Assembly: GCA_947475525.1 (NCBI GenBank)
Contig: CANJMI010000002.1
Coordinates: 248,001-312,000 of the forward strand
DNA: 64,000 nt
Direction of reading: 5' to 3'
DNA from: Polyangiaceae bacterium
GTDB lineage: Bacteria; Myxococcota_A; Polyangia; Polyangiales; Polyangiaceae
Shown here: one piece after another, positions 24,727 to 32,248 of the stretch
How the letters are laid out: every line of letters starts with the position of its first letter
How positions within the stretch are numbered: position 1 is the stretch's first letter
The notes under the pieces: generated by a model
Seen by the model: the letters and a program-made list of their open reading frames with translations, nothing else
Databases searched by the model: none
What the model was told of the DNA's origin: nothing
Made by a program: the position numbers and the translations under genes

Positions 24727-25068
24727 GTGGGGTTGCTCGATGTGCTCGACAGGCTTGAAGCGTTGCTCGAAAAAGAGCGGCTCGCCATCCGTTCGATCGA
24801 CGCCGCGCGCGTCGTTGCCATCGCAGACGAAAAGCTGTCGCTCCTCGAGGTGCTTCGTGGCGGAGACTGGGCATCCGCGGAGGAGGCCCGACGGCGCTTC
24901 CGTGCGCTCGTCCCCAGCCTTCGCGAGAACGGCGTCCTGCTTTTGCACGCACGCAACACCTCGCGCGATCTCGTTCATGCGCTGACGTCCACCCGCGCGT
25001 CGACCTACGATGCCGCGGGCGTAGCCGTTGTTGCGGTCACTGGCCGTCGCGTTTCGCTCGACGCGTAG
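24727..25068 (+). CDS. flgN: FlgN-type flagellar export chaperone
   Basis: FlgN is the cytoplasmic chaperone for the hook-filament junction proteins FlgK and FlgL, encoded just downstream. The 113-residue product begins at GTG and is almost all helix, with LEALLEKERLAIRSIDAARVVAIADEKLSLLEVL resembling the FlgN N-terminal helices (EL-AL--I----LEKLL-EK). Sequence conservation in this family is low, so the call rests on size, helicity and the flgM-flgN-flgK order. Confidence 0.82.
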   Translation: MGLLDVLDRLEALLEKERLAIRSIDAARVVAIADEKLSLLEVLRGGDWASAEEARRRFRALVPSLRENGVLLLHARNTSRDLVHALTSTRASTYDAAGVAVVAVTGRRVSLDA

Positions 25069-25140
25069 CCTCGCGTATCGCCGCGCTTGCGGACACCTTC
25101 GCGTGCGAGCCCGACGCCTGATCGCGAGCTGCGTAGAGTC

Positions 25141-25156
25141 TGGCCCGGGGCTTGCT
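25141..25156 (+). promoter_or_regulatory. Sigma-54-type promoter of flgK
   Basis: TGGCCCGGGGCTTGCT matches TGGC-CG-N4-TTGCT at every strongly conserved position with GG-N10-GC spacing. Transcription would start near 25167, about nine bases before the flgK ATG, leaving the upstream GAGG outside the mRNA. It lies in the 107-base flgN-flgK gap. Confidence 0.58.
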
Positions 25157-25175
25157 TGAGGTTTCGACGAGCCCG

Positions 25176-26597
25176 ATGTCGAACCTTCTCAACGTCCTGA
25201 CCATCGCCCAGAGCGGCCTCGTCGCCACCTCGACGGCCATCGCCGTGACGGGTGAAAATATCACCGGCGCGAACACTCCCGGTTATTCGCGGCGCATCGC
25301 GATGCTCGAGAACCGCTCTCTCAATGCGAGCACGGCGGGTGGCGTTACGGTGTCGGGTGTCGCGCGCGTGTTTGACCAGTTTTCCGAGCGCGCGTTGCTC
25401 GCTGAAAACGGCAACTGGGGCGCGGCCGACTCGCGTTCGCGCGCCCTCGAACGTGCGGAAGGTGTGCTGCAGCCGGGCGACGGCTTCGGGCTCGACGACA
25501 AGTTCGGTGAGTTTTTTCAGTCCTGGGAGGCCCTCGCGCAGAAGCCGGATGACCTCGCGCTGCGACGCGACATCGTCGCAAAATCGCAAGGCCTCGTGCA
25601 GGCCTTCAACACGATGTCGAGCTCGCTCGAATCGTTGCGTACGAACCTCTTCGCCGACGCCCAGAATGTGGTCGATGAGGTCAACCTGCGCCTCGAGAAG
25701 ATCAACGTTCTCAACAACAAGGCCATCGCGACGTCGCAGAGCACCAGCGGAAAGGCTGAGATCTTGGATGAGCGTGACCGGCTGATCCGCGAGGTCTCCG
25801 AGCGTATTTCGGTGACGGTCGTGCCGCAGGCGAGTGGTGCGGTCGCGCTCTTGTCGAGTGGTGTCGCGCTCCTCGATAGCGGCGTCGTTCGCACCATTTC
25901 GGTGAGTCAGGCCTCTTACGATCCGGCCTCTCCGACCGACCCGCGGACCGTGCTGAGGTTTGACGCCACGTTGCCAGGGGGCACGCCACGCGACATCACG
26001 AAGAACCTCTCGGGCGGGCGGCTCGCGGGCATTCGCGAAGCGCGCGACGTCGACATGATCGATCTGGCGGAAAACCTCGACAACCTGGCGTTCGACTTCG
26101 CGCTCGAGGCGAACACTCGGCACGCGGCTGGCGTGGACCTCGATGGCAACGCGCCGCCCGACCTCTTCGTTGGGGGATTGGGTCCTGTGCCCGCGCCTCC
26201 CGGGACGGCAATCGGACTCCTATTCAATTCCGTCTTCGAAGGCGACAGGCGCCTCCTCGCGGCGGCGTCGGCGCTGAGCCCTCCGCCGGGCGGCAACGAA
26301 ACGGCACTTTCCCTCGCGGCCATTCAACAGTTCGCGCTCGGCGGGACGGGCACGCCAGCGGAGCGTGCAGGACAACTTGCCGCGTTCACGGGCGGCAAGG
26401 TCAACGCGGCCAAGGGAGAACTCCGGTTGCGTGCGACCACCGTCTCGCAAGCGCACCAGCGACGCGAAGAAGCCGCGGGCGTCTCTCTCGATGAAGAGAT
26501 GATCAACCTGACCAAGTACCAGCGCGCGTTTCAAGCGTCGACGCGCGTGCTCCAAGTCGCAGACCAGCTCCTTCAAGAGCTGATCGAGAAGGTTTAA
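25176..26597 (+). CDS. flgK: Hook-filament junction protein FlgK
   Basis: FlgK (HAP1) forms the first junction layer between hook and filament. From the ATG at 25176 (MSNLLNVLTIAQSGL) the product has 473 residues. The N-terminus carries AVTGENITGANTPGYSRR, the middle has IREVSERISVTV and GRLAGIREARD, and the C-terminus has GVSLDEEMINLTKYQRAFQASTRVLQVADQLLQELI, diagnostic of FlgK. An ATG-less reading from 25152 would add eight residues and is rejected on family grounds. Confidence 0.96.
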   Translation: MSNLLNVLTIAQSGLVATSTAIAVTGENITGANTPGYSRRIAMLENRSLNASTAGGVTVSGVARVFDQFSERALLAENGNWGAADSRSRALERAEGVLQPGDGFGLDDKFGEFFQSWEALAQKPDDLALRRDIVAKSQGLVQAFNTMSSSLESLRTNLFADAQNVVDEVNLRLEKINVLNNKAIATSQSTSGKAEILDERDRLIREVSERISVTVVPQASGAVALLSSGVALLDSGVVRTISVSQASYDPASPTDPRTVLRFDATLPGGTPRDITKNLSGGRLAGIREARDVDMIDLAENLDNLAFDFALEANTRHAAGVDLDGNAPPDLFVGGLGPVPAPPGTAIGLLFNSVFEGDRRLLAAASALSPPPGGNETALSLAAIQQFALGGTGTPAERAGQLAAFTGGKVNAAKGELRLRATTVSQAHQRREEAAGVSLDEEMINLTKYQRAFQASTRVLQVADQLLQELIEKV

Positions 26598-26605
26598 GGT
26601 CCATC

Positions 26606-27487
26606 ATGCGTGTCACCGAAAACATGCGGTTTTTGCACACTTCGCGCGCGCTCCAAGAGGGGGCCGAGCGCATGCTCGAACTCAGCACCCAGATCGCGTC
26701 TGGTCAGAAAATCACGAAGCCTTCCGATTCTCCTGCCGTCTACGCATCGATCGTTCGACGCTCCGACCTCATCGGGCGCCTTTCGTCGCGCCAAGAAACG
26801 CTCGACCGTTCGGCGAGCGATTTGCGACTCGCCGAAGGGGCGCTCGCTTCCGCGGGGGACCTCCTCGTACGTGCTCGCGAGCTGGCGGTGCAGTTTGCGG
26901 ATCCGACCAATGCGCAGCCCGAACGCGACGCGGCCGCCAAGGAAGTGGCGGCGCTCCGTCAACAACTCGTCGCGGTGGCGAACACGAAGGGCCAGCGCGG
27001 TTACATTTTCGCTGGCACTCAGACCACCACGCCGCCCGTCGACGCCAGCGGAACCTTCGTCGGCGACGACCTTCCGCTGAACGTCGAATACGCCGATGGC
27101 CAATACACGCCCTCGAATGTCGATGGCAAATTCGCCTTCAGCGTGAAAGGCGGCACCGACCCGTTCGCGCTCCTCGCGCAGCTCCAACTCGACCTCTCGG
27201 CCGGAAATCTCGCCGCGATTCGTACCTCGCTCACGCCCCTCGAGGCCGTCCATCAGCAACTGACGCTCGTGCGCACCGACGCGGGCGTTGGGATAAACCG
27301 GCTCGATTCGTCGTCGGGCTTCGCCGCGACCGCACTCGTCCACGCCGAAGGGCTCCAGGTCGAGGAAAAACAGGGTGATATCGCCGAGCTCGCGACCCAG
27401 ATGACGCTGGCCCAAGCGGCGTACGAACGGAGCATCAACGTGACGCGACAAGTCCTGAATATGGCCACTATCGTCGACAAGTTCTAA
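26606..27487 (+). CDS. flgL: Hook-filament junction protein FlgL
   Basis: FlgL (HAP3) is the second junction protein, on which flagellin polymerises. The 293-residue product opens MRVTENMRF and has the flagellin-like helix LELSTQIASGQKITKPSDSPA, the GYIFAGTQT block typical of FlgL, and the C-terminal helix QGDIAELATQMTLAQAAYERSINVTRQVLNMATIVD. Size matches HAP3 rather than flagellin. It is eight bases after flgK. Confidence 0.95.
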   Translation: MRVTENMRFLHTSRALQEGAERMLELSTQIASGQKITKPSDSPAVYASIVRRSDLIGRLSSRQETLDRSASDLRLAEGALASAGDLLVRARELAVQFADPTNAQPERDAAAKEVAALRQQLVAVANTKGQRGYIFAGTQTTTPPVDASGTFVGDDLPLNVEYADGQYTPSNVDGKFAFSVKGGTDPFALLAQLQLDLSAGNLAAIRTSLTPLEAVHQQLTLVRTDAGVGINRLDSSSGFAATALVHAEGLQVEEKQGDIAELATQMTLAQAAYERSINVTRQVLNMATIVDKF

Positions 27488-27568
27488 GATGATGGACCGC
27501 AATGTGCATTCAGCTTTTCGTAGAGAAACCCATCACGGGGGCGCAACTGGCCTTCGGGAGCCACGGCG

Positions 27569-27841
27569 ATGCTCATCATTCGTAGGCGAGTCGGTGAGCG
27601 AATCGTCATCGGTTCCAACATCGAAGTCACCGTGGCTTCGGCTACTAAAAAAGTTGTTCGTCTCGCAATCCAGGCCCCGAAGGGGATCCCGGTCTTGCGC
27701 GGCGAGGTACACGACGAAGTTGTCGAGGCGAACGTCGCCGCGGCTTCAGCGTTCATCGAAATCGAGCTCCTAGACGACTCGGTGGGCGATGCGGACGACG
27801 GCTCAGATGAAGGGAGTGAGGACAACGATGATTCGGATTGA
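27569..27841 (+). CDS. csrA: Carbon storage regulator CsrA with acidic tail
   Basis: CsrA binds GGA motifs in mRNA leaders and represses translation, classically of flagellin in bacteria that also encode FliW. The first 65 residues are a standard CsrA fold: MLIIRRRVGERIVIGSNIEVTV, VRLAIQAPKGIPVLRGEV. The last 23 residues (from LLDDSVGDADDG) are almost all Asp, Ser, Glu and Gly, an uncommon extension. A GGGAG precedes the ATG. It overlaps fliW by 14 bases, and the acidic tail is encoded partly by that overlap. Confidence 0.96.
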   Translation: MLIIRRRVGERIVIGSNIEVTVASATKKVVRLAIQAPKGIPVLRGEVHDEVVEANVAAASAFIEIELLDDSVGDADDGSDEGSEDNDDSD

Positions 27842-28370
27842 AGGAACCAAGTTCGGCACGATTGAGGTGGCAGAGGACTCGGTGATTCACTTCCCGAATG
27901 GCTTGGTTGGATTTCCGGCCGAGACGAAATTCGTCCTCCTCGAGCGCAGCGGTGGAAAGCTCGTCGGCTACTTGCAGTCGTTCCGCACGCCGGCGCTCGC
28001 ATTTCCGGTGATGGACGGGACGTCCTTCGAAAATTATCCCGATCCGTCCGTCGCGGTGCTCGCCAACGGAGTCGGCCTCGACACGACCGACCTTGCGTGC
28101 CTCGTGATCGTCGCGGCTCACCCGCAGACGAAGCTCCTGCAGGCGAACATGCTCGCCCCGATCCTCGTCGACGTTGCTTCTCGTACGGGCGCGCAGTGCG
28201 TGCTCGATCCGCGGAAGTTCTCCGCGAGCCACTCGCTCGCCGATCCGATGGCGCTCGCGAAGGCTGGCATGGCGGCGGCCAAACGGCGCCAGGCCGAGGC
28301 CACCCCCGAAGAGCGCGAGACAGCGGTCGACGCGATGGCCCATTCGCGGGGAGCGGCGTCCGGCATCTGA
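27828..28370 (+). CDS. fliW: Flagellar assembly factor and CsrA antagonist FliW
   Basis: FliW binds CsrA and flagellin in a partner switch that couples flagellin synthesis to its export. The 180-residue product from the ATG at 27828 (MIRIEGTKFGTIEV) has the family blocks VIHFPNGLVGFPAETKFVLLE, SFRTPALAFPVMD and LLQANMLAPILVD. Residues past about 130 are a longer Ala/Arg/Glu-rich tail than in Bacillus FliW (about 143 residues). An ATG at 27789 would lie deeper inside csrA and is less likely. Confidence 0.94.
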   Translation: MIRIEGTKFGTIEVAEDSVIHFPNGLVGFPAETKFVLLERSGGKLVGYLQSFRTPALAFPVMDGTSFENYPDPSVAVLANGVGLDTTDLACLVIVAAHPQTKLLQANMLAPILVDVASRTGAQCVLDPRKFSASHSLADPMALAKAGMAAAKRRQAEATPEERETAVDAMAHSRGAASGI

Positions 28371-28450
28371 ACCGCGCGCGTTTTCTCTCGATCTTTGGAG
28401 CCCCCCCGAGCTAGACGCGCCTGTCGAGTGGGTGTAACCCCTCGGGCCTC

Positions 28451-29719
28451 ATGAAGGCGATTGCAAAGTGGTCCGTGCTCGGCGCGCTCGCGCTCGGGCT
28501 AGCTGCGACGGGTTGCATCTCGGGCGTTAAGGCGTACGGCCTGGCGGCGTTCCGCAGTGGATGCGATCCGAAAGAGATCAAGCTCTTTAGCCAAAAAGGG
28601 CACGATGCCGTGCTCGCGGTTTGCGGCACCCATGAGGATTGGCACTTCAGCAAGTTGAATGGCTGGCAATACGTCGGCCCCTCTGCAAACCAGCCTTTCG
28701 TAGCTCCGGTCGATCAAGATGGCGATGGCATCGTCGACGTTGTCGATGCGTGCGTGGCCGTACCCGGTGTGCCCGATGCCGATCCGAAGAAAAACGGCTG
28801 CCCGCCGCCTCCGCCACCCGACCAGGATAAGGACGGCTTCCTCGACTCCGCGGATGCATGCCCGACCCAGGTAGGCACCGCGCCGGACGGCTGCCCCGAC
28901 ACGGATGGCGATGGCGTCAAAGACGCGGTCGATCAGTGCCCGAAGGACCCGGGGAATCTGCCCGACGGTTGCCCCGATGGCGACGGCGACACGGTGGCCG
29001 ACAAGGATGACGCTTGCCCGACCGTGGCGGGCTCTCGCTCCGTGAACCCCGCGAAGAACGGCTGCCCGATCGCGGTGCTCTCCGCGAAAGAGATTCTGAT
29101 AAACGAAACGATCGAGTTCCAGGTGGGTCTGGCCACGTTGCTTCCATCGAGCGATGAGATCATCGCCGGGGTCGTCGCCATTATGCGAGACAACGACGAC
29201 GTCGAGATCATCGAGGTGCAAGGGCATACCGACGATACCGGCTCGCGCGGCGGCAATCGCACGCTTTCGCAAGCGCGTGCCGCGGCGGTGCTCGAGGCGA
29301 TGATCTCCAAAGGCATCGCCAAGGAGCGGCTCGTCGCGAAGGGCTACGGTCAGGGTACGCCGCTCGTCAACGAGAAAACCGACGAGGCGCGTGCGAAGAA
29401 TCGCCGCGTTCAGTTCGTTATCCTGAAGCGCGACAAGGCGAAGGCGAAGGCCAAGCTTGTGGCGCGCGAGGCCGCAAAGGACGCTTCCGCCGCGAAGGCC
29501 GTCGAACCGGCGAAGGCCGTCGAACCGACGAAGGCCGTCGAACCGGCGAAGGCCGTCGAACCGGCGAAGGCCGTCGAACCGGCGAAGGCCGTCGTACCCG
29601 CAAAGGCCGTCGAACCCACGAAGGCCGTCGAACCCACGAAGGCCGTCGAACCCGCGAAGGCCGTCGAACCGGCGAAGGCCCTCGAGCCGACGAAGGCCGT
29701 CGTACCCGTCAAGCCCTGA
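28451..29719 (+). CDS. OmpA-family lipoprotein with thrombospondin type 3 repeats
   Basis: The 422-residue product has a lipoprotein signal ending ATGC (Cys near residue 24), then calcium-binding-type thrombospondin 3 repeats between about 90 and 200 (DQDGDGIVDVVDACV, DQDKDGFLDSADACP, DTDGDGVKDAVDQCP, DGDGDTVADKDDACP) with a PPPPP turn, and an OmpA peptidoglycan-binding domain at about 215-325 (IEVQGHTDDTGSRGGNRTLSQARA, then KNRRVQFVIL). The tail is a repeated Lys-Ala-Val-Glu-Pro array (separate entry). It is probably an outer-membrane/peptidoglycan linker; the link to the adjacent flagellar genes is unproven. Confidence 0.88.
   Translation: MKAIAKWSVLGALALGLAATGCISGVKAYGLAAFRSGCDPKEIKLFSQKGHDAVLAVCGTHEDWHFSKLNGWQYVGPSANQPFVAPVDQDGDGIVDVVDACVAVPGVPDADPKKNGCPPPPPPDQDKDGFLDSADACPTQVGTAPDGCPDTDGDGVKDAVDQCPKDPGNLPDGCPDGDGDTVADKDDACPTVAGSRSVNPAKNGCPIAVLSAKEILINETIEFQVGLATLLPSSDEIIAGVVAIMRDNDDVEIIEVQGHTDDTGSRGGNRTLSQARAAAVLEAMISKGIAKERLVAKGYGQGTPLVNEKTDEARAKNRRVQFVILKRDKAKAKAKLVAREAAKDASAAKAVEPAKAVEPTKAVEPAKAVEPAKAVEPAKAVVPAKAVEPTKAVEPTKAVEPAKAVEPAKALEPTKAVVPVKP
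29495..29710. repeat. Twelve 18-bp repeats encoding KAVEPA
   Basis: Twelve in-frame 18-bp units of the type AAGGCCGTCGAACCGGCG encode KAVEPA with variants KAVEPT, KAVVPA, KALEPT and KAVVPV. They form the C-terminal tail of the OmpA-like lipoprotein. Regular Pro and Lys spacing suggests an extended, positively and negatively charged stalk, as in TonB-like Pro-rich spacers. Copy number may vary. Confidence 0.93.
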
Positions 29720-29728
29720 GACTCGCGG

Positions 29729-30010
29729 TCAGTTTCCCCCGGCGCCGCCTGTGCCCAGACCCGTGCTGCTGGCGCTCGCGGTGCTGCTCGAGCTTGTCGG
29801 GGGCGCGGGGCATTGCGGCCGAAAAACCGCGACATCCGCGCTGCAAACCGCATGGTTTTGCTTCGCGGCGATAGCTTCACAGAACGTGCGGTAGCTCGCG
29901 TCAGGGCAGTTTGCGCAGACTGCCAGCAGCTCCTCGCACGGGTCACCGCATCCCGTGGCGAGTGCGGTCGTCGTGGCGGCAAGTGCGAGGAGGAGGCGGC
30001 TCAGCTTCAT
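29729..30010 (-). CDS. Small Cys-rich lipoprotein of unknown function
   Basis: The ATG at 30010 gives 93 residues with a lipoprotein signal (LLLALAATTTALATGC) followed by a Cys-rich segment (CEELLAVCANCPDASYRTFC, then AVCSADVAVFRPQC) and a Ser/Thr-rich tail ending GTGGAGGN. Six Cys after the lipidation site suggest disulfides. A longer reading to 30064 lacks a signal at its start and is rejected. Its 3' end faces the OmpA-like gene nine bases away. No family recognised. Confidence 0.6.
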   Translation of the reverse strand: MKLSRLLLALAATTTALATGCGDPCEELLAVCANCPDASYRTFCEAIAAKQNHAVCSADVAVFRPQCPAPPTSSSSTASASSTGLGTGGAGGN

Positions 30011-30060
30011 CGTAGGCGCGATGATCGCACGCTCGCGCGCCGAGGGAAAACTCTCGCCTC

Positions 30061-31005
30061 TCAAGGCGTCGTTCGCGGAAAAATCACCACGAACGAGCTT
30101 GGCCCAAGTCGCAGCAGCGTCGTCTCAGCCGGGTGCGCTTTCGGGTCGTAATGTGCGTAAAACGGCATGCGCCGCCAGCTCTCGGTGTCCTTGATGTGCT
30201 CGGGTACGAACGCGTCCACCTCGACGTAGCGATCGTGGCTCGCAAGGAGGAGTGCGGGACCGAAGCTCCACGATGCGCGATCGGGAGCTGGGGCGACGTC
30301 GTTGTGAAGCGCGCCGCCAAAGGCTACGAGGATAGTTCCCGCGGGGCGCCGCGCGTCGAGCTCGGTCAGCCTCGCTTTCGTTAGGCGCGCGATGAGCTCC
30401 AGCATCGCCACGATGCTCCCTGGACCCGCGTCCGAGACGGCACGCAGGTCGGCGCACGTCGGCTCGAGTGCCCACGGTTGGAGGGTGAGTCGTCGCGCTT
30501 CGTGGCCGAGCTCGAGGTACTCGTTTTTGTTATCGCCACGCTGGTTCTGCGTGACGGGCTTCTCTACCTTTTCGACGACCGCCCGTTTTGCGTCGTCGCA
30601 ACCCTGCGGCGGCAGGGGCAGCTCGATCACCAGATCGCTCGCCCGCCCGGCGAGCGCCTTCAGCCATTCCGTGCGCAGGTGCGCGGCCGAGGACGCGATG
30701 CCTTCGGTGCCAATCGATGCGTGCGACTCACCAATCGCGAGGAAACGCGGGCGCGTCGTGTCGAGCACGTAGCGGATCGCGTCTGCGGAGCGAGTGAACT
30801 GAAGGCACTCGAGCGCCCCACATCGGTGCCACGTCTCCGCCGCGGCCGCGGCTACGGCCGCTGCGGGGGCAGTCGGCGTCGGCAGAGGGACCGGCGCTAC
30901 GGCCGGAAGGTTCTGCACCGAAGGCGCGACCTGCGGCGCCTCAGGGACGCGTGGCGCGGGCGAGCAGGCGAGCACGAAAAGGCTGAACGCGAATACCGAG
31001 CGCAT
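30061..31005 (-). CDS. Lipoprotein with possible ChaN/Tiki-like hydrolase fold
   Basis: From the ATG at 31005 the 314-residue product has a lipoprotein signal (FAFSLFVLAC), a Pro/Ala/Val linker to about residue 55, then a domain with RFLAIGESHASIGTEG, LVIELPLPPQGCDD and ILVAFGGALHNDV. The GE-H near the start and GG-LH late in the domain recall the ChaN/EreA/Tiki superfamily, whose members bind haem or act as hydrolases, but the match is weak. It ends 50 bases upstream of the small lipoprotein gene on the same strand. Confidence 0.5.
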   Translation of the reverse strand: MRSVFAFSLFVLACSPAPRVPEAPQVAPSVQNLPAVAPVPLPTPTAPAAAVAAAAAETWHRCGALECLQFTRSADAIRYVLDTTRPRFLAIGESHASIGTEGIASSAAHLRTEWLKALAGRASDLVIELPLPPQGCDDAKRAVVEKVEKPVTQNQRGDNKNEYLELGHEARRLTLQPWALEPTCADLRAVSDAGPGSIVAMLELIARLTKARLTELDARRPAGTILVAFGGALHNDVAPAPDRASWSFGPALLLASHDRYVEVDAFVPEHIKDTESWRRMPFYAHYDPKAHPAETTLLRLGPSSFVVIFPRTTP

Positions 31006-31137
31006 CGCGTGAGCATACGTCGCCTTGGCTTTCAGTGAAGGGTTAGGGCACGCCTCGGGCGGGGGCACGGCACGCCTCGCCCTCGCCGCGCGCGAGCGCT
31101 TGACGCATTCTCTACGTCGCTCCTAGGGTCCGCCCTT

Positions 31138-31500
31138 ATGGGGGACATGGTGGACCAGGCTCTTTGGTACCCGAGCTCGATGCTCGCTGAACTTCAAGCG
31201 CTCGCCGAGACTCACGGGCAGCCGGTCGCGTGGGTGCTCCAAGAGATGTGGGCCGACGCCACGCCCGAAGTCTTGGGGCTCGACGCCTCGACCCCGTGGC
31301 GCGCCGAGACGATTTTCGACGAGCGTTACGCGGACACGGACAAGGTAAAGCACATGCTCGCGCTTCCCGTCGCGATGATGGAGGAGATCAAGCGCGAGGC
31401 TGCACGGCTCGACCGATCGATGTCGTGGCTCGTTGCCCGGAGCTTCTGCGTCGCTCGCGATTCGCTCGGTCAGTCGAAGTCCGCGACGACCGGTGCATGA
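31138..31500 (+). CDS. Duplicated TIGR04563-like protein
   Basis: This 120-residue product consists of two related halves. The second (KHMLALPVAMMEEIKREAARLDRSMSWLVARSF) fits the short myxobacterial family TIGR04563, and the first (QALWYPSSMLAELQALAETHGQPVAWVLQEMW) repeats its pattern: a short strand, a P--M--E(I/L) helix, then S/A-W-(L/V). The strand-helix-helix layout resembles a ribbon-helix-helix DNA-binding fold, with the tandem copy supplying an internal dimer; that is inference. It overlaps the end of xthA on the other strand by 31 bases. Confidence 0.6.
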   Translation: MGDMVDQALWYPSSMLAELQALAETHGQPVAWVLQEMWADATPEVLGLDASTPWRAETIFDERYADTDKVKHMLALPVAMMEEIKREAARLDRSMSWLVARSFCVARDSLGQSKSATTGA

Positions 31501-32243
31501 TCGGACGGGGTTCGTTCGTCCTTCTTTTTGCGCCATTCGCGGTCGATCCAAACTTTCGTTACGCGCGCTCGCGCACTCGCCGAGCCGAGCACGAGGTCGA
31601 TGCGGAGTCCTTCGTTTTTGTGGAATGAGCCGCCGCGGTAGTCCCACCAGCTGAAGTTCTTTCCGTCGGGTTCGAGGGCTCGTTGCAGGTCGGTGAGCCC
31701 TGCGCCGAGCAGCGCGTCCATGGCCGATCGCTCCCGCTCCGTGTGGAACATCGCGTCCCGCATGCCATCGGGATCGCAGGAGTCCATGTCCGAGTGCACG
31801 ACATTGAAGTCGCCGCCCAGCACGTAGGGCAGGCTTGGGTCGACCGTCGCTTCGACGTGGTCGCGCAGCTTCGCGAGAAACTCAAGTTTGAGCTCGAAAT
31901 CGGGATGCACGAGCGTTTTCCCGTTGGGGACGTAGACGCTCGCGATCGTCCAGTCTCCGACGCGCGCCGTCACGAGCCGTGAGCCCGCGTGCTCGGCTCC
32001 AGGCAAGCCGACCTGGACGACCTCGGCGGGTTCGCGGGTCAGCACGGCAACCCCGTTCCAGCTCTTTTGCCCGTGAACGACGGCATGATAACCGGCGTCA
32101 CGAAACGCGTCGTAGGGGAAGTCTTCGGTCGTCAGTTTGAGCTCTTGAAAACACACGGCGTTGGGTTTGCGCGCATCGAGCCATGCGAGCACGTACGCGA
32201 GCCGCGCGTTGACCGAGTTGACGTTGAACGTTGCGATTCGCAT
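31470..32243 (-). CDS. xthA: Exodeoxyribonuclease III
   Basis: This AP endonuclease/3' exonuclease acts in base excision repair. From the ATG at 32243 (MRIATFNVNSVNAR) it has 257 residues, the normal length. Motifs are FQELKLTTEDFP (catalytic Glu), VYVPNGKTL, GGDFNVVHSDMD (Asp/Asn pair), LRIDLVLGS, and the C-terminal TPSDHAPVVADFD with the catalytic Asp-His. A 25-residue upstream extension to 32318 is rejected. It overlaps a plus-strand gene tail to tail. Confidence 0.95.
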   Translation of the reverse strand: MRIATFNVNSVNARLAYVLAWLDARKPNAVCFQELKLTTEDFPYDAFRDAGYHAVVHGQKSWNGVAVLTREPAEVVQVGLPGAEHAGSRLVTARVGDWTIASVYVPNGKTLVHPDFELKLEFLAKLRDHVEATVDPSLPYVLGGDFNVVHSDMDSCDPDGMRDAMFHTERERSAMDALLGAGLTDLQRALEPDGKNFSWWDYRGGSFHKNEGLRIDLVLGSASARARVTKVWIDREWRKKKDERTPSDHAPVVADFD

Positions 32244-32248
32244 GGGTT

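Noticed and set aside
27549-27564. TGGCCTTCGGGAGCC as a sigma-54 promoter for csrA
   Set aside because: Spacing is one base short, and the GGGAG is better explained as the csrA ribosome site.
29410-29982. Minus-strand frame opposite the KAVEPA repeats
   Set aside because: It is the complement of the 18-bp repeat and extends into the small lipoprotein frame without its own start signal.
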